A DNA stretch of 5,107 nt from Porticoccaceae bacterium (lineage in GTDB: Bacteria; Pseudomonadota; Gammaproteobacteria; Pseudomonadales; Porticoccaceae), in NCBI GenBank assembly GCA_003491845.1, contig DNBN01000177.1:1-5107 (forward strand), given 5' to 3'. The notes below the pieces were generated by a model. It ran no database searches. It saw only the letters and a program-made list of their open reading frames with translations, and was not told the DNA's origin. Position 1 is the first letter of the stretch. Every line of letters begins with the position of its first letter. Both the position numbers and the translations under genes were made by a program. Shown one piece after another: positions 1 through 5,107 of the stretch.

Positions 1-28
1 GCCATTTTTTTATCCCGTTACGTTTATT

Positions 29-58
29 TTGACGACCACTGTATATAGAGTCTATGTA
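29..58 (+). promoter_or_regulatory. Weak candidate promoter of the decayed lipoprotein gene
   Basis: A TTGACG hexamer at 29-34 (5 of 6 to the sigma-70 -35 consensus) is followed after 18 bases by TATGTA at 53-58, a poor -10 match. An 11-base perfect palindrome, ATAGA-G-TCTAT, sits at 45-55 between and partly over these elements and could be an operator, though it is short enough to arise by chance. The rest of 1-104 is AT-rich with no ORF I can support. The position, about 50 bases before a strong SD, is the main argument. The downstream gene is dead, so the promoter may be a relic. Confidence 0.22.
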
Positions 59-91
59 GTTAGTCCATAAGAAAAATTATTAAAAAACATT

Positions 92-97
92 GGGGGA
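92..97 (+). promoter_or_regulatory. Ribosome binding site in front of an ACG codon
   Basis: GGGGGA lies seven bases upstream of the ACG at 105-107. The reading frame starting there encodes Lys-Asn-Ile-Phe and then a hydrophobic run ending in a lipobox. The spacing is ideal, so this is where the original start codon was. ACG differs from ATG by one base, so either the start was lost by a T-to-C change or a rare ACG start is used. Given the damage downstream, loss is more likely. Confidence 0.6.
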
Positions 98-104
98 CTA
101 TTAG

Positions 105-1006
105 ACGAAAAATATATTTGTCATTCGGACTACTTTTATTCTCGTGGCCTGTTCTGACGATTCTCAACAGAGCAGTGGCGGGGGCTTAGTTAGACACAAT
201 CAGAGTGTTAATGAGTCTATTGAGCCGGAGAGAGTTAACTCTGCCCTAGCCCCAGTCCCTGTATTACCTCCAAAAATCTATATGCCAGGGCATGTTATGG
301 TCGCGCAGATGTAAGCATTTTTTGGCGAATTGCATGTGTATACTAAGTACTCTTTTGATGCCTATTTTTTTGGCACTACCGCCACCTCGAATGAGGCTTA
401 TCAATACGCTAAAGGCGCTGTTCGTGAGCACCTCGCTGGTTTTGACATGCTGTTGCGTAGCCCTTTGGTTTTTTTTGCTGTCACTGATCATGCGATCTTT
501 ATGAGACAGATGGCAGTTGGAGCAGAGTCGCAAAATAGGTATTTTAGGTATTCTTTACACGATCCTATGCGCGGGATACACTCATCTGATAATGAAGTCC
601 TCGAGTCGACCATAGTAAAGGCTAGTCTTTTTAATGCTTTTTTATCGCAAATTGTCAGATCGCCTGTTTTCGGGAGCGGTTACTCTAGACGAGGCCACTT
701 AGGTGTCTAAAGCAGTATTGCAAGACGCCATAAGTGTGGCTGAGGCAGATAATGATTTTGGTAGATTTATCGAGTTGATTGGATATGAGTTTACACTCAG
801 ATGGATCAACAGGGCAATTTGCATAAAAATGTGATTGCTAGAGGACGTTGAAAGTTATCAGTCTTACCTGTTTCTGGGTGGACAGTCAAAACTCTGAGTT
901 ATTGTGGGATTGGGTGAATCAGCTGCATGAACAGGAAGGGGAGAGTCTTGTGATACCTCAAGACTTGAGTGGTTCAAATGGTTCAATATTTGAAATGGTT
1001 GATTGA
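105..1006 (+). pseudogene. Decayed DUF3604-family lipoprotein gene, 3' end missing
   Basis: The fragments read as one former protein. Frame A (from 105) gives a signal peptide with lipobox LVAC (Cys codon 150-152), a Ser/Gly-rich linker, a TAA at 312-314, then AFFGELHVYTKYSFDAYFFG and later FFAVTDHAIFMRQMAVG. Near 655-665 the match moves to another frame (RLFSGAVTLDEAT, TAG at 700-702, VSKAVLQDAISVAE, then LIGYEFT ending at 795). It returns to frame A (MDQQGNLHKNVIARG, TGA at 849-851) and ends in the third frame as VDSQNSELLWDWVNQL and GSNGSIFEMVD, followed by TGA at 1004. From memory these match, in order, DUF3604 (Pfam PF12228), PHP-like proteins of about 600-700 residues and unknown function. 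About 300 codons' worth remain, so over half the gene is absent. Two expected metal-site His are changed: HVHT to HVYT (Tyr codon 339-341) and IPHN to IPQD (Gln codon 959-961). The TTG-started 126-codon ORF at 330-710 is part of this relic, not a gene. The family call rests on recalled motifs, not a search. Confidence 0.85.
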
Positions 1007-1032
1007 CTGAATTCGCAGTATGATAGTCTAAA
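1003..1032 (+). promoter_or_regulatory. Weak candidate promoter for frmA-fghA
   Basis: TTGACT at 1003-1008 (5 of 6 to the -35 consensus) and TCTAAA at 1027-1032 (4 of 6 to the -10) are 18 bases apart, about 70 bases upstream of frmA. The -35 lies at the last recognisable codons of the DUF3604 relic. In 1007-1103 I see no gene, no clear operator and no terminator. A 19-codon open stretch (1007-1063) continues the relic's last frame but has no recognisable similarity. Transcription of frmA could also start elsewhere in the relic. Confidence 0.2.
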
Positions 1033-1103
1033 AAAACCTATCAGGTTGTTGTTAGCGGATTAACTATTAATGACATCGTTCATAAATACAGTGGAGATTA
1101 AAT

Positions 1104-2210
1104 ATGAAAACTCGAGCGGCAGTTGCTTTTGGCGCAGGTAAACCCTTAGAAATAGTTGAGGTTGATTTAGAAGGTCCAAGGGCCGGAGAGGTGCTTGTAG
1201 AAATAAAAGCAACAGGTGTTTGCCACACTGACGCTTTTACTCTCTCAGGTGATGACCCTGAAGGTGCTTTTCCTGCAATTCTAGGCCATGAAGGCGCTGG
1301 AGTTGTTGTAGATGTTGGGCCCGGCGTAAAAACACTCAAACCTGGCGATCATGTGATCCCTCTTTATACAGCCGAATGCCGCGAGTGCGATTTTTGTCTT
1401 AACCCGAAAACTAATCTCTGTCAGGCAGTTCGAGCCACCCAGGGACAGGGTGTTATGCCTGATGGAACCAGTCGCTTTTCGTTCGAAGGTAAACCTATAT
1501 TGCATTATATGGGTTGTTCTACCTTCTCAAACTATACTGTTTTACCTGAAATTTCCTTGGCTAAAGTAAGAGAGGATGCTCCATTTGATAAGATTTGCTA
1601 CATAGGGTGTGGTGTCACCACAGGTATAGGTGCAGTGGCATTTACCATGAAGGTTGAGGCAGGCTCCACAGTCGCTGTTTTTGGGCTGGGCGGCATTGGT
1701 TTGAATGTTATTCAGGGAGCTAGAATGGTAGGCGCTACGCGCATTATCGGTGTTGATTTAAATCCATCTCGCATACCCATGGCAACTCAGTTTGGGATGA
1801 CCGATTTTATTAATCCAACAGAGGTTGAAAATGTCGTGGATCATATTATCGATATGACTGGGGGTGGTGTTGATTATAGTTTTGAGTGTATTGGTAATGT
1901 TGATGTCATGCGTCAAGCTCTCGAATGTTGCCATAAAGGGTGGGGCGAGAGCTGTATTGTCGGTGTCGCTGGTGCCGGTCAAGAGATTGCAACTCGTCCA
2001 TTTCAGCTGGTGACCGGGCGTTCGTGGCGTGGCACTGCTTTTGGTGGCGCTAGAGGAAGAACTGATGTCCCCAAAATTGTTGATTGGTATATGGATGGAA
2101 AGATAAATATTGATGATTTAATTACGCATAAAATGCCCTTAGAAGACATTAACAAAGCGTTCGATCTTATGCATGCGGGGAAAAGTATCCGATCTGTAGT
2201 GGAGTTTTAA
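1104..2210 (+). CDS. frmA: S-(hydroxymethyl)glutathione dehydrogenase (class III alcohol dehydrogenase)
   Basis: This is the cytosolic zinc enzyme that oxidises S-(hydroxymethyl)glutathione, the formaldehyde-glutathione adduct, to S-formylglutathione with NAD+. It has 368 residues, against about 369 for E. coli FrmA, and appears intact. Seen: catalytic zinc ligands Cys40 (in GVCHTD), His62 (GHEGAG) and Cys169; structural zinc cysteines 92, 95, 98 and 106; the class III adduct-binding residues Asp51, Glu53 (DDPEG) and Arg110 (RATQGQG); the Rossmann motif GLGGIG at 194-199; and Asp218, which selects NAD over [22 protein letters not shown] and [11 protein letters not shown] are near-signature class III segments. 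The ATG start is supported by GTGGAG at 1091-1096, seven bases upstream. The gene is first in a tight pair with fghA, which performs the next step. It also goes by adhC, and S-nitrosoglutathione reductase activity is a known side function of the family. No frmR repressor gene is adjacent. Confidence 0.97.
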   Translation: MKTRAAVAFGAGKPLEIVEVDLEGPRAGEVLVEIKATGVCHTDAFTLSGDDPEGAFPAILGHEGAGVVVDVGPGVKTLKPGDHVIPLYTAECRECDFCLNPKTNLCQAVRATQGQGVMPDGTSRFSFEGKPILHYMGCSTFSNYTVLPEISLAKVREDAPFDKICYIGCGVTTGIGAVAFTMKVEAGSTVAVFGLGGIGLNVIQGARMVGATRIIGVDLNPSRIPMATQFGMTDFINPTEVENVVDHIIDMTGGGVDYSFECIGNVDVMRQALECCHKGWGESCIVGVAGAGQEIATRPFQLVTGRSWRGTAFGGARGRTDVPKIVDWYMDGKINIDDLITHKMPLEDINKAFDLMHAGKSIRSVVEF

Positions 2211-3092
2211 ATGTCAATTAAGCATATGCTGGAGAAAATTAATGAAGTTCTCTGTTTTGGTGGCAAGCAATTGCGGTATAAGCATCAATCAGAGGTACTC
2301 AGCTGTGAGATGCATTTTTCTATTTTTCTGCCGGCCGAGGCTACCATCACTGCTGTCCCTGTAGTTTATTGGCTGTCAGGATTAACGTGTAATGATGAAA
2401 ATTTTGTTACCAAAGCAGGAGCCCAGCGATTTGCTGCTGAATATGGCATAGCCATTGTCTGTCCTGATACTAGCCCACGGGGAGTCGATATTCCGGATGA
2501 TCCAGATGGTGCTTATGATTTTGGACTTGGTGCCGGCTTCTACGTAAATGCTACAGAAAACCCTTGGGCAACGCACTATCGTATGTACGATTATGTGTTG
2601 GATGAATTACCTGGGTTGATCAATAAAGCATTTCCGGTCGATAATGATCGAATGTCCATTTCGGGGCACTCTATGGGCGGACATGGCGCCTTAACTATTG
2701 CTTTAAAAAACACTCATCGATACAAATCTGTTTCGGCATTTGCACCTATATGTTCGCCGATTAATTGTCCTTGGGGGCAAAAAGCTTTGACTCATTATTT
2801 GGGTGGGACGCCCAACAGTAATAATGAAAACTGGCTTGATCATGACACGGTGATGCTTGTTCAAAGAGCAGGTTTAAGTCTCGAGAATGTCATGCCTGTT
2901 TTGGTGGATCAGGGTGATGCGGATAATTTTTTGGCAGAACAACTAAACACGCAGCTACTTATTGATACTGCTAAGGAAGTGGGCTTTCCTATGCAGATTA
3001 GGTTTCAGGCAGGCTATGACCACAGTTACTTTTTTATAGCCACGTTTATTGACGAACATATTAAGTTCCATGCTCAGCATTTACATAATTAG
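2211..3092 (+). CDS. fghA: S-formylglutathione hydrolase (esterase D family)
   Basis: A cytosolic alpha/beta-hydrolase that splits S-formylglutathione into formate and glutathione, completing glutathione-dependent formaldehyde oxidation. It has 293 residues; family members are about 275-285, and the excess is at the N-terminus. Seen: FGGKQLRYKHQSEVLSCEM (16-34), the family opening; WLSGLTCNDENFVTKAGAQR (54-73) around the oxyanion region; PRGVDIPDD; the nucleophile elbow GHSMGG with Ser154; DQGDADNFL with the probable acid Asp238; and GYDHSYFFI with His271, completing the triad. The ATG directly abuts the frmA stop codon. GGAG at 2201-2204, inside the end of frmA, gives a six-base spacing, which favours this start over the in-frame ATG at 2226 that has no SD. 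The arrangement implies co-transcription and translational coupling with frmA. Known elsewhere as frmB, yeiG or ESD. Confidence 0.96.
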   Translation: MSIKHMLEKINEVLCFGGKQLRYKHQSEVLSCEMHFSIFLPAEATITAVPVVYWLSGLTCNDENFVTKAGAQRFAAEYGIAIVCPDTSPRGVDIPDDPDGAYDFGLGAGFYVNATENPWATHYRMYDYVLDELPGLINKAFPVDNDRMSISGHSMGGHGALTIALKNTHRYKSVSAFAPICSPINCPWGQKALTHYLGGTPNSNNENWLDHDTVMLVQRAGLSLENVMPVLVDQGDADNFLAEQLNTQLLIDTAKEVGFPMQIRFQAGYDHSYFFIATFIDEHIKFHAQHLHN

Positions 3093-3217
3093 TGGTCCTT
3101 ATTAGATAAATAAGAGTCGCTTAGGTGGCTCAGTTGACAGAGTTAATAATGATAAACTGCCCGCCATTGCTAATTTTGTAGCCTGTAGGCGAGGCAGAAA
3201 AAGAACAAACTTAAAAC

Positions 3218-3247
3218 TACCCTAATGTTTTGTTTAACCTTAGGGTA
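3218..3247 (+). promoter_or_regulatory. Inverted repeat before fdsG, possible operator
   Basis: TACCCTAA (3218-3225) and TTAGGGTA (3240-3247) are perfect 8-base inverted arms separated by 14 bases, ending 29 bases before the preferred fdsG start. The dyad suggests binding of a dimeric regulator. LysR-type regulators control fds operons in some proteobacteria, but the regulator here is unknown. As RNA it would be a modest hairpin with no T-run, so it is a poor terminator. In the rest of the 3093-3276 gap, TTGACA at 3134-3139 is a perfect -35 hexamer, but nothing like a -10 lies 16-18 bases after it. AATAAT at 3145-3150 resembles a -10 without a good partner. I see no gene in the gap. Confidence 0.45.
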
Positions 3248-3263
3248 ATCGCTTGTCATACAC

Positions 3264-3268
3264 AGGAG
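3264..3268 (+). promoter_or_regulatory. Ribosome binding site deciding the fdsG start
   Basis: AGGAG is eight bases before the TTG at 3277. The alternative in-frame TTG at 3253 would have only AGGG at 3242-3245, which lies inside the right arm of the inverted repeat. No ATG or GTG occurs near the start in this frame; the first ATG is at 3337, inside the conserved domain. Confidence 0.55.
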
Positions 3269-3276
3269 CTCGGACA

Positions 3277-3765
3277 TTGGATCAGAGTAACTATATTGAT
3301 GATCTCGTGGAGCAGTTTAAAACATTGCCAGGTGGTATGTTGCCATTGTTGCATGCAATCAAGCATGAGGTCGGACATATACCAGAGTCGGCTATAGACC
3401 CTATTGCAAAAGGGCTGAACCTTTCCAGAGCCGAGGTTCATGGTGTTATTAGTTTTTATCATGATTTTAATACCCAGCCCACCGGGAGAAATATCGTTCA
3501 GATCTGTCGGGCAGAGGCCTGCCAGTCAATGGGCTCCAGACAGATCGAAACTCACGCCAAACAAAGCTTGGGCATTGATTATGGAGAGATAACCAATGAC
3601 GGGTTACTTACCTTAGAGCCGGTTTATTGTCTTGGTAACTGTGCGTGCTCTCCCTCAGTTAGAATTAATGATGATATATATGCTCGAGTAGACTCAGAAC
3701 GCTTTGATCAATTGATAGATGACCTAAAAAAACAGGACTCTAAATCTTCGGAGGGTGATTTGTGA
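3277..3765 (+). CDS. fdsG: NAD-dependent formate dehydrogenase gamma subunit (NuoE-like)
   Basis: Small electron-transfer subunit of the soluble cytosolic Fds formate dehydrogenase. It carries a [2Fe-2S] cluster on a thioredoxin-like fold and works with FdsB to pass electrons from formate oxidation to NAD+. From the TTG start it has 162 residues; the family is about 150-175. Seen, in this numbering: a helical N-terminal part with LPGGMLPLLHAIKHEVGHIP (17-36) and LSRAEVHGVISFYHDF (49-64), typical of NuoE/HoxE/FdsG; then the cluster ligands Cys77 and Cys82 (CRAEAC) and Cys118 and Cys122 (CLGNC). The 5' end could extend to the TTG at 3253, adding eight residues. The better SD favours 3277. Its stop overlaps the fdsB start by four bases. 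NuoE or HoxE is the alternative by fold, but the Fds-type partner and the formate-producing genes upstream favour formate dehydrogenase. Confidence 0.92.
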   Translation: MDQSNYIDDLVEQFKTLPGGMLPLLHAIKHEVGHIPESAIDPIAKGLNLSRAEVHGVISFYHDFNTQPTGRNIVQICRAEACQSMGSRQIETHAKQSLGIDYGEITNDGLLTLEPVYCLGNCACSPSVRINDDIYARVDSERFDQLIDDLKKQDSKSSEGDL

Positions 3766-5107
3766 GAATACAGCTGTTTGTTCCTCAAGATACTACAGCG
3801 CTTGCCCTTGGTGCAGAAGCAGTGGCTGTGGCAATTGCAAAGAGTATTACTTCTCGTGGTTTAGATATTGACGTGGTACGTAATGGCTCGCGAGGTATGT
3901 TTTGGTTAGAGCCTCTGTTGGAGCTGAAGACAGCGGCTGGTCGTGTTGCATTCGGTTCGGTCAACGTTACAGATGTCGAATCTGTCTTAGATGCTGTTGA
4001 AAGATGCATTGCTGGTGAAGAGGCTAATTGCCCTTTGTTTTTGGGAGCATCTGAGTCGATAGATTATTTGGCCAAACAGCAACGCTTAACGTTCAAACGT
4101 TCAGGTATTGGAGACCCTTTGTGTCTGCAAACTTACCAAAAATTACATGGTTTTAAGGGTCTTGAGAAGGCTTTGACAATGAGTGGTCAGCAAATTGTCG
4201 ATGATGTGAAAATGTCCGGTCTGAGAGGTCGTGGCGGTGCCGCTTTTCCTGCTGGAATTAAGTGGCAGACGGTGTTGAATGCCCCTGCTGAGCAAAAATA
4301 TATTGTTTGTAATGCTGATGAAGGTGACTCGGGAACCTTTGCCGACCGTTTAGTGATGGAGGCAGATCCCTATCAGCTAATTGAAGGCATGATTATCGCC
4401 GGGCTAGCAGTGGGTGCGACCCAAGGCTATATCTACCTGCGTTCGGAATATCCTGTGGCTCATAAATTATTAAATATCGCCATCGACCGAGCTATCGCAG
4501 CGAACTTTCTCGGTGAGAATATCCAAGGTTCGGGCAAAACCTTCTATCTCGAAGTGCGCTTGGGTGCTGGTGCCTATATCTGCGGTGAAGAAACCTCATT
4601 GCTAGAGAGTCTTGAGGGCAAGCGTGGAATGGTTCGCGCCAAGCCACCACTGCCCGCCATTGAAGGCTTATTCGGTATGCCAACCGTGGTGAACAATGTA
4701 CTCACCCTAGCGGCGATTTCAACTATCTTGGAGCAGGGCGCAGACAGCTATCAGAACTTTGGTATGGGCCGCTCAAGAGGCACATTAGCCATTCAGCTTG
4801 CGGGCAATATTAAACGCGGTGGTCTAATTGAATTGGCCTTTGGTGTGACATTGCGCGAAGTAGTGGAAGACTACGGGCAGGGCACTTATAGCGGCCGGCC
4901 GATCCGGGCTATTCAGGTGGGCGGGCCACTGGGCGCATTTTTACCCGAGTCTCAATGGGATACGCCTATGGACTACGAAGCCTTTGCTGCCATCAAAGCT
5001 ATGATTGGCCATGGCGGTATTGTGGTCTTTGACGACACTGCAGATATGGCTGCTCAGGCTAGATTCGCCATGGAGTTTTGTGTGGTGGAATCTTGCGGTA
5101 AATGCAC
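3762..5107 (+). CDS. fdsB: NAD-dependent formate dehydrogenase beta subunit (NuoF-like), 3' partial
   Basis: The diaphorase subunit of soluble formate dehydrogenase: it binds FMN and NAD(H) and moves electrons from the iron-sulfur chain to NAD+. The 448 residues present are open throughout; full-length relatives are about 500-520. Seen: an N-terminal thioredoxin-like domain (about 1-125) without the C-x(3-4)-C pairs of an active [2Fe-2S] site, with VRNGSRGMFWLEPL typical of FdsB; the glycine-rich FMN loop GLRGRGGAAFPAG (153-165); CNADEGDSGTFADR from Cys183, the Fds variant of the NADH/FMN site; GAGAYICGEET (268-278); and SCGKC with Cys445 and Cys448, the first two ligands of the 4Fe-4S cluster, where the window stops. 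The GTG start is in a GTGA overlap with the fdsG stop and has GGAGGG at 3750-3755, six bases upstream, implying translational coupling. The molybdenum/tungsten subunit FdsA and accessory fdsC/fdsD would be expected to the right. HoxF or NuoF are less likely because of the EGDSGTFADR and RSEYP forms. Confidence 0.95.
   Translation, partial: MRIQLFVPQDTTALALGAEAVAVAIAKSITSRGLDIDVVRNGSRGMFWLEPLLELKTAAGRVAFGSVNVTDVESVLDAVERCIAGEEANCPLFLGASESIDYLAKQQRLTFKRSGIGDPLCLQTYQKLHGFKGLEKALTMSGQQIVDDVKMSGLRGRGGAAFPAGIKWQTVLNAPAEQKYIVCNADEGDSGTFADRLVMEADPYQLIEGMIIAGLAVGATQGYIYLRSEYPVAHKLLNIAIDRAIAANFLGENIQGSGKTFYLEVRLGAGAYICGEETSLLESLEGKRGMVRAKPPLPAIEGLFGMPTVVNNVLTLAAISTILEQGADSYQNFGMGRSRGTLAIQLAGNIKRGGLIELAFGVTLREVVEDYGQGTYSGRPIRAIQVGGPLGAFLPESQWDTPMDYEAFAAIKAMIGHGGIVVFDDTADMAAQARFAMEFCVVESCGKC

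Noticed and set aside
292..504. Forward ORF of 70 codons with a hydrophobic, Leu/Cys-rich translation that resembles a membrane peptide
   Set aside because: It is an alternative frame of the relic, whose own frame shows the conserved motifs. The hydrophobicity comes from T-rich sequence.
264..533. Reverse-strand ORF of 89 codons
   Set aside because: It lies antisense to the relic, has no recognisable domain and no convincing SD. Open antisense frames are expected by chance.
330..710. Forward ORF of 126 codons starting with TTG, a candidate stand-alone hypothetical gene
   Set aside because: It has no SD, begins in the middle of a conserved segment (FFGELHVYT), is in frame with the upstream lipoprotein start, and loses family similarity after about 660 where the match moves to another frame. 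It is part of the DUF3604 relic.
2226..3092. Shorter fghA starting at the internal ATG, closer to the usual family length
   Set aside because: No SD precedes 2226, whereas the ATG at 2211 has GGAG at six bases and abuts the frmA stop as coupled genes do.
3098..3114. CTTATT-AGATA-AATAAG hairpin just after fghA as a terminator
   Set aside because: The six-pair stem has a single G-C pair and no T-run follows, so it would not terminate efficiently. Read-through into fds remains possible.
3134..3139. Perfect TTGACA as the -35 of an fds promoter
   Set aside because: No -10-like hexamer is found 16-18 bases downstream (that stretch reads CTGCCC), so I list it only as a note in the intergenic description.
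1..5107. Insertion sequences, CRISPR arrays, tRNA or rRNA genes, riboswitches
   Set aside because: No transposase motifs, spaced direct repeats, cloverleaf-like segments or rRNA stretches were seen on either strand.

Overview
The window looks like a piece of a Gram-negative chromosome, most likely from a gammaproteobacterium. The basis is glutathione-dependent formaldehyde genes, an NAD-dependent formate dehydrogenase of the Fds type, and the relic of a lipoprotein with a classic lipobox. GC is moderate (hand-counted lines give roughly 40-55%). A marine lineage is a guess, based on my recollection that DUF3604 proteins are frequent there; no taxonomic marker is present.

Layout, all on the + strand. 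Positions 1-104 are an AT-rich leader with a strong Shine-Dalgarno (SD) but no intact gene. Positions 105-1006 hold the decayed 5' part of a gene for a DUF3604-family lipoprotein. Its recognisable protein pieces are scattered over all three forward frames by stops and frameshifts, and the rest of the gene is missing. Positions 1104-2210 are frmA (S-(hydroxymethyl)glutathione dehydrogenase). It is followed with no gap by fghA (S-formylglutathione hydrolase, 2211-3092). A 184-base intergenic stretch with a conspicuous inverted repeat separates these from fdsG (3277-3765). fdsG overlaps fdsB (from 3762) by four bases, and fdsB runs off the right edge just inside its 4Fe-4S cysteine motif.

The four intact genes form one pathway. 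Formaldehyde condenses with glutathione; FrmA oxidises the adduct to S-formylglutathione; FghA releases formate and regenerates glutathione; the Fds formate dehydrogenase (diaphorase subunits FdsG and FdsB are seen here, and the molybdenum/tungsten catalytic subunit FdsA is expected to the right) oxidises formate to CO2 with NADH production. This is a complete formaldehyde-to-CO2 module, for detoxification or for energy from C1 and methylated compounds. No gfa, frmR or fdsR is visible.

The window does not show a plainly new system. The points most worth a second look are the DUF3604 relic, which six-frame ORF calling would misread as a short hypothetical protein, and the 8-bp-arm inverted repeat in front of the formate dehydrogenase genes.
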